Below, in pieces: positions 49,820 to 58,179 of a stretch of DNA of 64,000 nucleotides. Origin of the DNA: Pelagibius sp040217155 (GTDB lineage: Bacteria; Pseudomonadota; Alphaproteobacteria; Kiloniellales; Kiloniellaceae); contig JAVJNS010000029.1 of NCBI GenBank assembly GCA_040217155.1, forward strand, positions 152,777 to 216,776, in the 5' to 3' direction. Position 1 is the stretch's first letter, and each line of letters opens with the position of its first letter. A model generated the notes under the pieces. It had not been told where the DNA came from and did no database searches. It saw nothing but the letters and a program-made list of their open reading frames with translations. A program made the translations under genes and the position numbers.

Positions 49820-50196
49820 TGCGGATGCGACATGACGCCGGGATTCTGCCGGCCACCGCGACGGCGCTCGGTCTGCTTTTCTTGGGCGCCTGTGCACAGG
49901 CGCCGGCGAGCGGCGACCCGGTCTACGGCCCCCTGGCGCCGCGCGCCGAGGTCCTCGCCCGCAACACGGTTCAAGAGGCCCTGGAGACAGCGCGCAGCCA
50001 GACCAGCCTGTCGTGGATCTATGTGCTAGACGGGAGCAAGGGAGAAATCACCCCGCTGCGCACCTATCGGAGCAGTACCGGCTTCTATTGCCGCGAATAT
50101 GTCGAGGTCGTAGAGTCCGGCGCTTCGCCCCGGACGCGCCGGCAGAGAACGGCCTGCCGCGACGAAGACGGACTGTGGAAACCGATCAGGACCTAA
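49819..50196 (+). CDS. Lipoprotein with 17-kDa-surface-antigen-like domain
   Basis: A 125-residue lipoprotein. The signal peptide ends LGLLFLGAC with the lipidated Cys at residue 25. Residues ~55-125 have EALETARSQTSLSWIYVLDG, ITPLRTYRSSTGFYCREY and RTACRDEDGLWKPI. This closely follows the C-terminal domain of the anti-sigma factor at 47490, including both Cys and the RTYRS and CREY motifs. ATG 49819 overlaps the Hint gene stop (TGATG); ATG 49825 is an alternative. It is probably cotranscribed with the Hint gene. Function unknown. Confidence 0.83.
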   Translation: MRMRHDAGILPATATALGLLFLGACAQAPASGDPVYGPLAPRAEVLARNTVQEALETARSQTSLSWIYVLDGSKGEITPLRTYRSSTGFYCREYVEVVESGASPRTRRQRTACRDEDGLWKPIRT

Positions 50197-50199
50197 CTC

Positions 50200-50871
50200 T
50201 TGCTTGTTACCATTGACAACGTTCTCGACCTGGCCGCCCTCAAGACCATCCGCAAGGCCATGGCCGAGGGCGATTTCGACAACGGCCAGAAGACCGCCGG
50301 ACAGCGCGCCAAGCGCGTGAAGCACAACGAACAGCTCAGTCCCAAGGATCAAAGCCGAAAGGAGATCGACGCCCTGGTCCAGGACTCGCTATGGCGCAAC
50401 GCGGAATTCCATCGCTTCGCGGTTCCGAGATTCATCAACCGTCCGCTGTTCAGCCGCTATACCGGCGGCATGAACTACGGCATGCACGTCGACGACGCGC
50501 TCATGGGCGGGCGGCAGAAAATGCGCACCGACCTCTCCCTCACCATCTTTCTGAGCGACCCGGGCGCCTATGACGGCGGCGAGCTCGAGATGGCCAGTTC
50601 CTACGGCCCGCAGGAGGTGAAGTTGCCGGCCGGCGCGGCTGTCGTCTATCCCTCGAGCATGCTGCATCGGGTAAAGCCGGTGACCGCGGGAGAGCGGCTG
50701 GCGGCCGTCACCTGGGTGCAGAGCTTCGTGGCCGATCCGGCGCGGCGCGAAGTGCTCTACGATATCGACAGGCTACGCCGGCGCCTCAATGCCATCGACG
50801 CCGACAGCGAAGAAACCGACATCGCTTTCAAGGCCTACGCGAATCTGCTGCGCATGTGGGCCGACGTCTAG
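50200..50871 (+). CDS. PKHD-type Fe(II)/2-oxoglutarate hydroxylase (PiuC/YbiX family)
   Basis: A 223-residue dioxygenase with the double-stranded beta-helix iron site: H-x-D in MNYGMHVDDALMG, the distal His in PSSMLHRVKPV and the 2-oxoglutarate Arg in GERLAAVTWVQS. Length is normal for PKHD-type hydroxylases, often found near iron-siderophore receptors, though none is here. The start is TTG 50200, only 3 bases after the lipoprotein stop, so it may be in the same transcript. It could hydroxylate a prolyl or other residue; the target is unknown. Confidence 0.9.
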   Translation: MLVTIDNVLDLAALKTIRKAMAEGDFDNGQKTAGQRAKRVKHNEQLSPKDQSRKEIDALVQDSLWRNAEFHRFAVPRFINRPLFSRYTGGMNYGMHVDDALMGGRQKMRTDLSLTIFLSDPGAYDGGELEMASSYGPQEVKLPAGAAVVYPSSMLHRVKPVTAGERLAAVTWVQSFVADPARREVLYDIDRLRRRLNAIDADSEETDIAFKAYANLLRMWADV

Positions 50872-50879
50872 ACACTTTC

Positions 50880-51875
50880 CTATCCGACAGTGATGGCAAT
50901 CACCGCGAGGGTGTCGCCGCTCTGGACCAGACCGGGGAAGTGGCGTCCGGCAACCAGACCGTCGCGGTTGGCGGTGTATTCCACCGGGCGCCAGCCGCTG
51001 CGCTCGACATCGTAGACCCGGGCGATGAGATCGCCCTCAACGACTTCCTGCCCCAAGGCCACCATGAACTCCAGCATCCCCGAGTGCTCCGAGGTCACGA
51101 AGCAGCGCGCGTCGGGCATGTCCAACTGGATGCTCGGCTGGATCTCGATTTCGCCGGGGAGAATGCCGGCGTGGCGCAGAAGATTGCGCAGCCCCCGCTT
51201 GGCGATGGCGACGGTGCGGGGTGTCGAGCTGCCGCCGCCGCCGAGCTCCGTGGTCACGAAGACCTTGCCGCGATTCTCGGCCTCGGTGTCGAGCATGCCG
51301 ACGGCGTCGAGTTCCAGCATGATCATGGAGTAGGGCGCGTTGAAGGCCTGCATGGCGGCGGTGCAGCGGACTTCCAGACCGCTGTCCTGCGGCAGGCGAT
51401 GGCAGGCGGCGTAGGGTACGAATTCCAGAGTCCTGCCGCCGGAATGCAGGTCGGCGACGAGATCGGCCTCCGGCAGCAGGGTCGTGGTCACGTAGTCGGC
51501 GATTTTCTGGGTGATGCCGCCGTCCGCTCGGCCGGGGAAGAGGCGGTTGAGATTGCCGCCGTCGATCGGCGAGGTGCGCCTGCCGGCCCGCACCGCCGGG
51601 TAGTTCATCATCGGCAGCAGGATGACCCGCCCGGTGATCTCCGCTGGCTCCAGGTTGCGCGCCATGTCGAGCATGGCGACCGGCCCCTCGTACTCGTCGC
51701 CGTGATTGCCGCCGGTGAAAAGCGCCGTCGGGCCGTTGCCGTTCTTGATGACGGTGATGGGAATCAGGATCGCGCCCCAGGCCGAGTCATCCCGTGAGTA
51801 GGGGAGCTTCAAATGGCCATGCTGCACGCCGTCTTGGGTGAAGTCGAGCGAGCAGGAGATCGGATTGGCTGACAT
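50880..51875 (-). CDS. doeB: N-alpha-acetyl-L-2,4-diaminobutyrate deacetylase
   Basis: A 331-residue zinc deacylase of the AstE/AspA family. Metal motif GGNHGDEYEGPVAML near residue 65, substrate Arg in MMNYPAVRAGRRTSPIDGGN, metal His in VADLHSGGRTLEF, and the catalytic Glu region SEHSGMLEFMVALG. Length and adjacency to the M24 enzyme fit DoeB/EutE of ectoine breakdown, which removes the acetyl group after ring opening. ATG 51875 has a proper start; the frame to 51989 overlaps doeA. Confidence 0.88.
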   Translation of the reverse strand: MSANPISCSLDFTQDGVQHGHLKLPYSRDDSAWGAILIPITVIKNGNGPTALFTGGNHGDEYEGPVAMLDMARNLEPAEITGRVILLPMMNYPAVRAGRRTSPIDGGNLNRLFPGRADGGITQKIADYVTTTLLPEADLVADLHSGGRTLEFVPYAACHRLPQDSGLEVRCTAAMQAFNAPYSMIMLELDAVGMLDTEAENRGKVFVTTELGGGGSSTPRTVAIAKRGLRNLLRHAGILPGEIEIQPSIQLDMPDARCFVTSEHSGMLEFMVALGQEVVEGDLIARVYDVERSGWRPVEYTANRDGLVAGRHFPGLVQSGDTLAVIAITVG

Positions 51876-51883
51876 GAACGACC

Positions 51884-53062
51884 CTAGTCCTTGACGAAGA
51901 GCTTGCGTGGCACGTTGGCGAGGCAACGCGAACCGTCTTCGGTGATGACGATGCTTTCTGTGGTTTCGAATCCCCAGTCGTCGAGCCACAGGCCGGACAT
52001 GAAATGGAAGGTCATGCCGGGCTGCAGTTCGGTGGCGTCGCCGTTGCGCAGGCTCATGGTGCGCTCGCCCCAGTCGGGCGGATAGCTGAGGCCGATGGAA
52101 TAGCCAGTGCGGTTGTCCTTCTCGATGCCGTAGCGGGCGAGGACCGCGAAGAAGGCCTTGGCGATGTCCTGGCAGCTGCGCCCCGGCCGCGCCTCGGCGA
52201 GACCGGCTTCCATGCCTTCGAGCACGGCTTTTTCGGCCTCGACGAAGGTCTGCGACGGCTTGCCGAGAAAGACGGTGCGTGACAGCGGGCAGTGATAACG
52301 GCGATAGCAGCCGGCAATTTCGAAGAAGGTGCCTTCGCCGGGCTTCATGGCGCGGTCGTCCCAGGTCAGGTGCGGGGCGGCGGCGTCGGGTCCGGAGGGC
52401 AGCAGCGGAACAATCGCCGCGTAGTCGCCGCCGGCGTCTTCGGTGCCCAGGGCGCCAGCGTGCAGGATTTCGGCGACCAGACTACTCTTGCGCAGACCCG
52501 GCTCGATAGTCTCGAAGATGCGCTCGTGCATGCGTTCGACAATGCGCGCCGCCGTTTCCATGTAGGCCAGTTCCTGCGCCGACTTCACCGCGCGCTGCCA
52601 GTTCACCAGGCCGGTGGCGTCGTGAAACGCCGCGTTCGGCAGGTGTTTCTGCAGGGTGGCGAAAGCGGCGGCGCTGAAATAGTAGTTATCCATCTCGACG
52701 CCGCAGCGCCGCTTGTCCCAGCCGCGCCGCGCCAGGATCTCCGAGAGCACTTGCATCGGGTGGCGTTCGGTGGACTGCACGTAGTGGTCGGGATAGCCCG
52801 CGATGTTCTGAACGTCCATCCACACCGTGCGCTTGGCGCCATTGGCGTCCTGGCCGCGGCCGAACCAGACGGGGTCGTCGTCGATCGGCAGGATGACGGC
52901 CTGGTGCACATAAAACGACCAGCCGTCGTAGCCGGTGAGCCAGGCCATGTTGGAGGGGTCGCTGACGATCAGCAGATCGAGTTCCCGCGCTGCCATCGCC
53001 CGCTGGGTTCTTTCGACCCGCTCCGCGAACTCCTCGCGGCTGAAATGCAATGTCGGTTCCAT
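51884..53062 (-). CDS. doeA: Ectoine hydrolase (M24 family)
   Basis: A 392-residue pita-bread fold protein of the M24 (Xaa-Pro aminopeptidase-like) family. The N-terminal creatinase domain (SREEFAERVERTQRAMAARE, MAWLTGYDGWSFYVHQAVI) is followed by a catalytic domain with GTFFEIAGCYRRYHCPLSRT and TGYSIGLSYPPDWGER. Length, the GYDGWSFYVHQ segment and the paired doeB gene match DoeA/EutD, which opens the ectoine ring to N-acetyl-diaminobutyrate. ATG 53062 is preferred over TTG 53077. doeC and doeD are not in the window. Confidence 0.88.
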   Translation of the reverse strand: MEPTLHFSREEFAERVERTQRAMAARELDLLIVSDPSNMAWLTGYDGWSFYVHQAVILPIDDDPVWFGRGQDANGAKRTVWMDVQNIAGYPDHYVQSTERHPMQVLSEILARRGWDKRRCGVEMDNYYFSAAAFATLQKHLPNAAFHDATGLVNWQRAVKSAQELAYMETAARIVERMHERIFETIEPGLRKSSLVAEILHAGALGTEDAGGDYAAIVPLLPSGPDAAAPHLTWDDRAMKPGEGTFFEIAGCYRRYHCPLSRTVFLGKPSQTFVEAEKAVLEGMEAGLAEARPGRSCQDIAKAFFAVLARYGIEKDNRTGYSIGLSYPPDWGERTMSLRNGDATELQPGMTFHFMSGLWLDDWGFETTESIVITEDGSRCLANVPRKLFVKD

Positions 53063-53359
53063 GCCCCCTCCCGCCAAGGCCGCGCCCGTCTGGATGTGAC
53101 GGAATCTTCAGGCCGCGGAAGTCTAGGGGAGGTCCGGTCGGCGATTAAAGAGGTTTAGCGCCTGGAACCCGCGGTCGCGGTGTCGAACCAATGATTTGTC
53201 GGATTCCGGGCGTCGCCGCCTGTGAATCAGCGGCATCCTGCGACAACAAAGTCCAGGCAACGCGGTAATGGCTCCGCGCCGGAGGCGTGGAGTGCCCCCA
53301 AAGGTTTCCGCCGGCGCCGGGCGTCTGGCCGCTCTTTCGGAGTGCGGCCGCGGCGCGAC
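53063..53359. other. 297-bp spacer between doeA and the LysR gene
   Basis: Both flanking genes read leftward, so the doeA promoter is likely here. I see no convincing core promoter, palindrome or short gene. The stretch around 53140-53200 is modestly richer in A/T. Confidence 0.45.
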
Positions 53360-54283
53360 TCATGCGGGTGACTGAGGCGGGCCGCAGTGGCTCTCGGCAT
53401 ACTGACGGGTGACCTGGACGAAGTGCTGCACCAGCGGCGAGGGGTCGGACGCAAGCCAGGCAACGCAGAGGTCGACGACTTCCGGCAACTCCGGGAGGGG
53501 CCGAAAGATCACGCCCGGGATGCTCGAGTTCTCGATCCAGGCGGGGATCACGGCAATGCCGATGCCGGCCGCAACCAAGGTGGCAATGGCAACCGTGTGG
53601 GTCGCCTCCATGATCACCCGGGGCCGGAAGCCGGCCCTCCGGCAGTGGTCGAGCAACACGGTCTGGTAGCCGATGCCGACGATAGGTGAAAACAGAACGA
53701 AGGGCTCCTCCGCCAGGTCGCCCAGGGCCAAGTCCGCCCGCTGGGCCAGGGGGTGCCCGGCCGGCAGCACCGCCACGAAGCCTTCGGAAAAGATCCGCTC
53801 GAGAGCGATGGCACCGAGATTCAGCGGCGGCCGGATGAAGGCGACCTGAAGCGAGCCGTCGATGAGCTTGGCGACCTGATCCTCGGTGGTTCCCGGACTG
53901 ATGTCGAAAGTGACCAGCGGGTAGTGCTTTCTGAAGTCGCGAATGACCGCGGGCAGGAAGCGCTGGATGGCGGTCTGAACGGCGCCGATCGCCAGGTGGC
54001 CCGATTCCATGCCGGTTGCCTGGCGTGCTTCGTTGACCGCCGTCTTCATCGCGGCAAGGGCGTGGCGGGCATGCGTGAGGAAGGCTTCTCCGGCTGGTGT
54101 CAGCTTCACGCTGCGGGTGGTGCGATCGAGCAGCCGGACGCCGACGCGCGATTCCAGCTGGCGGATCTGATGGCTGAGCGGCGGCTGGGCAATGCCCAGA
54201 CGCTCGGCGGCACGCCCGAAATGCAACTCCTCGGCGACGCGGATGAAGTATCGCAGGTGGCGGGCTTCGATCTGCTCACTCAT
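53360..54283 (-). CDS. LysR-family transcriptional regulator
   Basis: A 307-residue LTTR with the N-terminal winged HTH (RHLRYFIRVAEELHFGRAAE, RLGIAQPPLSHQIRQLE) and a periplasmic-binding-like effector domain from about residue 90 (GHLAIGAVQTAIQRFLPAVI, PAGHPLAQRADLALGDL). It resembles the BenM/CatR/TdcA-type subgroup that reacts to organic acids. It is divergent from the TRAP operon and has a TTGC-N7-GCAA site in the shared spacer, so it probably controls uptake and creatininase genes. It may also affect doeAB downstream on its own strand. Confidence 0.92.
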   Translation of the reverse strand: MSEQIEARHLRYFIRVAEELHFGRAAERLGIAQPPLSHQIRQLESRVGVRLLDRTTRSVKLTPAGEAFLTHARHALAAMKTAVNEARQATGMESGHLAIGAVQTAIQRFLPAVIRDFRKHYPLVTFDISPGTTEDQVAKLIDGSLQVAFIRPPLNLGAIALERIFSEGFVAVLPAGHPLAQRADLALGDLAEEPFVLFSPIVGIGYQTVLLDHCRRAGFRPRVIMEATHTVAIATLVAAGIGIAVIPAWIENSSIPGVIFRPLPELPEVVDLCVAWLASDPSPLVQHFVQVTRQYAESHCGPPQSPA

Positions 54284-54338
54284 ATGTTTTGCATCTTAAT
54301 CATCAGATAATCAGTATTGGACAGAGAATAATAATTGT

Positions 54339-54355
54339 ATTGCACTAAGCGCAAT
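54339..54355. promoter_or_regulatory. LysR-type operator (ATTGC-N7-GCAAT, T-N11-A)
   Basis: ATTGC at 54339-54343 and GCAAT at 54351-54355 form a perfect dyad. T 54341 and A 54353 give the T-N11-A spacing of LysR sites. It lies in an A/T-rich patch (54284-54360) between the divergent LysR gene and the TRAP small permease, ending 38 bp before ATG 54394. Confidence 0.75.
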
Positions 54356-54393
54356 CCGTTCTTCGCGGCCGCAAGGCCAGGGCAGGGGACGCC

Positions 54394-54909
54394 ATGTCAT
54401 CGCAGCAGGAGCGCAAACTACCCGATCTGGCCTGGCCGCTGCGCCTGCTGACGGCGGGCGGCCTCGGCGTCATCGTCGCCCTGACCCTGGCGCAGATCTT
54501 TTTCCGTTTCGTGCTCGACCGGCCGCTGATCTGGAGCGAGGAGTTGATCAAGTTGCTGCTGGTCTGGGTCACCTTCGTCGGCGCGGCGGTGGTGTCCTGG
54601 GACGCCCGCCACCTCAACGTCGACGTGCTGTTCTCGCGGCTGCCCTACCGGCTGCGCCGGGCCGTTCAGTTTCTCAATGCCGCCGTGGCCATCGCCTTCC
54701 TCGGCTTCCTCATCGAGCCGACGCTGACGCTGGTCAGAATAGAGAACATGGCCGACATGGGCGCGCTCGGCCTGCCGTCAGGCATCGTCAGGCTGCCGGT
54801 CGCCGTCGGCGCCGGGCTCATGATCCTCTTCATCGTGCTGCGCCTCGTGCTGCGCCGGCCGCGCCGCCACGGCGCGGAATCCGGCGCTGCCGAGATCGAT
54901 CCGATGTGA
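54394..54909 (+). CDS. TRAP transporter small permease, DctQ family (second system)
   Basis: A 171-residue membrane protein with four hydrophobic segments and the DctQ-type features FVLDRPLIWSEELIKLLLVW and FVGAAVVSWDARHLNVDVLF. It is the first gene of the operon dctQ-dctM-creatininase-dctP controlled from the LysR spacer. The DctM gene follows after 9 bases. Confidence 0.9.
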   Translation: MSSQQERKLPDLAWPLRLLTAGGLGVIVALTLAQIFFRFVLDRPLIWSEELIKLLLVWVTFVGAAVVSWDARHLNVDVLFSRLPYRLRRAVQFLNAAVAIAFLGFLIEPTLTLVRIENMADMGALGLPSGIVRLPVAVGAGLMILFIVLRLVLRRPRRHGAESGAAEIDPM

Positions 54910-54918
54910 GGCGCGGAG

Positions 54919-56202
54919 ATGCTCGTCTTTGCCATGCTGGGTCTTCTGGTGGTGCTGCTGGTGCTGGGCCTGCCGCTGTTCTTCGCCATGGGGGCGACGT
55001 CGCTCGCCTATTTCTATTTCTCCGATATCAACCCGGCGCTGGTCGCGCAGCGCATGTCGGCGGCGGTCGACAGCTTTCTGATCCTGGCGATTCCGTTTTT
55101 CTATCTCGCCGGCGAACTGATGAACGCCTGCCGCCTGACCACCCGCATCGTCGATATGTCGCGCGCGCTGGTCGGCCACATTCACGGCGGCCTGGCGCAG
55201 GTCAACATCTTCGCCAGCATGATCTTCTCGGGCATGTCGGGCTCGGCGACCGCGGATACCACCGCACTCGGCTCGGTGCTCATCCCGGCGATGAAGAAGG
55301 AGGGCTATCCCGCCCCGTTCAGCGCCGCGGTGACCGTCGCCTCGGCCATGGTCGGGCCGATTATCCCGCCCAGCGTCGCACTGGTCATCTACGGCGCCCT
55401 GGCCGACGTCTCGATCGGGCGGCTGCTGCTGGCCGGCATTCTGCCCGGGCTCGTCATCATCGCCACGCAGATGGTCTTCGTGTACTTCTACGCCCGCGCA
55501 AAGGGTTATCCGCACTATCCGCGCGCCGATCTGCGCAGCGTCATCTGCGCGGTCTACCGCGGCGGACCGGCGGCGTTGTTTCCAGTCATCATCGTTGCCG
55601 GCATTCTGTCCGGCGTCTTCACGCCCACCGAGGCGGCTGCCGTGGCGGTGCTCTACGGCCTCGTTCTGGGTGTCGTGGTCTACCGCAACGTCAGCGCGGC
55701 GGAGCTCTGGGCGACGCTGAAGACCGTGTCTTTGGGCACGGCGCGCATCCTGGCGATCATCGGCGCCGCCTCGGCGTTTTCCTGGATTCTGGTTCGCGAG
55801 CAGGTGCCCCAGTCGATCGCCGGCGGCCTTTCCAGCATCAGCGACCAGCCGCTGGTCATCCTGTTGATCATGGTCGTCTTCCTGCTGATCATCGGCCTCT
55901 TCATGATCGCTTCTTCGGCGGAAATCGTGCTGACGCCCATCCTGGTGCCGGTGGTGACGTCGTTCGGCGTCGATCCGGTCCACTTCGGGGTGCTTATGGT
56001 GTTTTCCCTGATCATCGGCGGCGGCACGCCGCCGGTCGGCGTGCTGATGTTCATCGCCCAGGGGATCGCGGAGATCTCCTTCGGGCAGATGGTGCGCGCC
56101 ATGCTGCCGTTCTACGTACCGCTTCTGGCGGCGGTGCTGATCATCGCCCTGGTGCCGGAAATCACCCTTGCCATTCCGAATCTGGTCTTCGGCACACAAT
56201 GA
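54919..56202 (+). CDS. TRAP transporter large permease, DctM family (second system)
   Basis: A 427-residue polytopic protein with DctM landmarks: AIPFFYLAGELMNACRLTTR, MSGSATADTTALGSVLIPAM, GPIIPPSVALVIYGALADVS and HFGVLMVFSLIIGGGTPPVG. It imports a substrate using the sodium gradient. The creatininase gene starts 31 bases after its stop. Confidence 0.93.
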   Translation: MLVFAMLGLLVVLLVLGLPLFFAMGATSLAYFYFSDINPALVAQRMSAAVDSFLILAIPFFYLAGELMNACRLTTRIVDMSRALVGHIHGGLAQVNIFASMIFSGMSGSATADTTALGSVLIPAMKKEGYPAPFSAAVTVASAMVGPIIPPSVALVIYGALADVSIGRLLLAGILPGLVIIATQMVFVYFYARAKGYPHYPRADLRSVICAVYRGGPAALFPVIIVAGILSGVFTPTEAAAVAVLYGLVLGVVVYRNVSAAELWATLKTVSLGTARILAIIGAASAFSWILVREQVPQSIAGGLSSISDQPLVILLIMVVFLLIIGLFMIASSAEIVLTPILVPVVTSFGVDPVHFGVLMVFSLIIGGGTPPVGVLMFIAQGIAEISFGQMVRAMLPFYVPLLAAVLIIALVPEITLAIPNLVFGTQ

Positions 56203-56233
56203 GGCAGCGCGAAACGAAAGGCGGGAGTCGGCC

Positions 56234-57079
56234 ATGAACGAGAAGGGCGCCATGCGAAAGCATCTGTTGAAGGACATGACCTTCGTGGAATTCGCCGAGC
56301 GGCTTGCCGACGATCCAGTCATCCTGCTGCCGCTCGGCTCGCAGGAGGAACAAGGGCCCATGGCGCCGATGGGCGACTACATGATCACCGAAGCGGTGGC
56401 CGCCATGATGGCCCGCGCTGCCGACGCCGTTGCCGCGCCCACCTTGCCCTTCGGCTATGCCGACTACTTCCGCACGGTGCCCGGCGGCATCGCCTTGAAG
56501 CCGGCGACCTTCTGCGCGGTGTTGGAGGACACCATCGAGAACTTCCTCGATCACGGCATAAACCGGCTGGTGATCGTCAACGGCCACAGCGGCAACAACC
56601 CGCTGATTGACCAGACCGTGCGCAAGGTGAAGCGCCGCCAGGGCATTCTGGTGCCGCACATACCCCTGTGGCGCAGTATCCCGGAGGCGTTGTGGCAGGA
56701 ACTGCATCCGGGGCGCGGCACGGCGGCCCTGGGCCATGGCGGCGATCCGCTGACGTCGGTCTATCTGCATCTCTTTCCCGAGTTGATGCGCCCGGACCTC
56801 ATCGAGCTCGAGGAGCGCAAGGGCGAACTCCTCGGCCTGCCGACTTCGGGGCTGGCCGGGGTCAGGTTCCGCGATGTCGACGTCGGACTGGCCGTCGATG
56901 TCACCGACCGCTGCGGCAACGGCATTGCCGGCGGTAACCCGCTGGACTCCAGCGCCGAAAAGGGACGGCGCATCGTGGATCACCTGGTCGACTTCGTCGC
57001 CGCCTTCGTGCGGCACTTCAAGACCGTCGATCCGAGGGCCGCGAAAACGACGACAATAACCACCAACAGAGGAGGTTGA
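56234..57079 (+). CDS. Creatininase family protein (creatinine amidohydrolase-like)
   Basis: A 281-residue metal hydrolase. PVILLPLGSQEEQGPMAPMG holds the Glu (and, in creatininase, His) metal ligands; here the usual H after EQHG is replaced by Gly-Pro (EEQGP). GDYMITEAVAA carries the Asp ligand and LVIVNGHSGNNPLIDQ the conserved His-Gly-Gly-Asn-like motif (NGHSGNN). Relatives open cyclic amides (creatinine) or act on formamido-pyrimidines and MftE-type peptides. It sits between the TRAP membrane and binding-protein genes, so its substrate is probably the imported compound. ATG 56234 has a GGGAG site. Confidence 0.88.
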   Translation: MNEKGAMRKHLLKDMTFVEFAERLADDPVILLPLGSQEEQGPMAPMGDYMITEAVAAMMARAADAVAAPTLPFGYADYFRTVPGGIALKPATFCAVLEDTIENFLDHGINRLVIVNGHSGNNPLIDQTVRKVKRRQGILVPHIPLWRSIPEALWQELHPGRGTAALGHGGDPLTSVYLHLFPELMRPDLIELEERKGELLGLPTSGLAGVRFRDVDVGLAVDVTDRCGNGIAGGNPLDSSAEKGRRIVDHLVDFVAAFVRHFKTVDPRAAKTTTITTNRGG

Positions 57080-57083
57080 TGAG

Positions 57084-58064
57084 ATGACTTTTCACGCAAA
57101 ACTGCTGGGCACGCTTGCCGCCGGTTTGATGATCGCCCAGGCCTCTGCGGCCGCGGCCCAGACCGATGTGCGCTACACCCTCTGGGCCAAGGAAGGCGAG
57201 GCCCAGTTTATCGGCGCGCAGGAGTTCAAGCGGGTCCTGGAAGCGGAGTCCGACGGGCGTTTCAAGGTCACGCTGTTCCCGGGCAACCAGCTCGGCACGC
57301 CGCGCGAGGTGCTGGCGCAGATGGCTCTCGGCACCACGCAGATGCTGGCCAGCGGCGATCCCGGCATCAAAGAGATTGAGTATTTGGCCCTGCCATACCT
57401 GATGAAGGGCTTAAAGAATTATGCGGCGGTTCTTGAGACCGATTTCGGTCAGGCCTGGAACGACAAACTGGTGAACGAGCGGATGGTTCGCACCCTCGGC
57501 TTCATGCCGCGCTCGCCGCGCCAGATCAGTGCCAACAAGGTGATCAATTCGATGGCCGACCTCAAAGGGCTTAAGCTGCGTGCGCCGGAGCGCGACTACT
57601 ACGTCAAGTCGCTGACCGCGCTGGGCGCCAATCCGACGCCCATGGCCTTCGGCGAGGTCTATACCTCACTGCAGACCGGCGTGGTCGACGGCCAGGAGAA
57701 CCCCATCGAGACCATCTATGCGGCGAAGTTCTACGAGGTGCAGAAGTCTGTCGCCGTCGTCGACTACATCTACAAGCCGGCTTACGTCACCATCAGCGAG
57801 TCCTTCTGGCAGGAGCTGTCGGAGACCGACCGCGCGCTGTTCCGCAAGGCCAACGACGCCTCCAACACGGTGATCGGCGAGCTGCTGCCCCGGCAGCAGG
57901 AGGACTTCATCGCCAAGATGACCGCGGCCGGCCTCACCATCACCTATCCCGATAAGGCAGAGTTCGTCGCCGCCACCCAGGGGGTCCGCGACGAGCTGGG
58001 CAAGAGCGCCTGGGGCGAGCGGACCTACAAGACAATCGTGGAGATCGGCCAGAAAGACTTCTGA
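57084..58064 (+). CDS. TRAP transporter substrate-binding protein, DctP family (second system)
   Basis: A 326-residue periplasmic protein with signal peptide ending SAAAAQT. Features are VTLFPGNQLGTPREVLAQMA, LKGLKLRAPERDYYVKSLTA (carboxylate-binding Arg region) and GEVYTSLQTGVVDGQENPIE, which are standard for DctP. GAGGAGG precedes the start closely. It is last in the operon after the creatininase gene, an order different from the usual dctP-first arrangement. Ligand unknown; an ectoine-like or cyclic amide compound is possible given the neighbours. Confidence 0.92.
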   Translation: MTFHAKLLGTLAAGLMIAQASAAAAQTDVRYTLWAKEGEAQFIGAQEFKRVLEAESDGRFKVTLFPGNQLGTPREVLAQMALGTTQMLASGDPGIKEIEYLALPYLMKGLKNYAAVLETDFGQAWNDKLVNERMVRTLGFMPRSPRQISANKVINSMADLKGLKLRAPERDYYVKSLTALGANPTPMAFGEVYTSLQTGVVDGQENPIETIYAAKFYEVQKSVAVVDYIYKPAYVTISESFWQELSETDRALFRKANDASNTVIGELLPRQQEDFIAKMTAAGLTITYPDKAEFVAATQGVRDELGKSAWGERTYKTIVEIGQKDF

Positions 58065-58076
58065 CTGCCAGGTGGC

Positions 58077-58110
58077 GGAGGCGCCGGTTCAGTCTGGAGC
58101 TGGCGCCTCC
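58077..58110 (+). terminator. Possible terminator hairpin after the second TRAP operon
   Basis: GGAGGCGCC (58077-58085) and GGCGCCTCC (58102-58110) form a perfect 9-bp stem with a 16-base loop, starting 12 bases after the binding-protein stop. No T-run follows, so it may be Rho-assisted or an RNA 3'-end stabiliser. Confidence 0.55.
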
Positions 58111-58179
58111 TGGGCCGGGACGGGGACGTGTTTGGCCAGGGGCGGGGACGCGTAAAGAGATCAACTCGACGGCGCGGCG

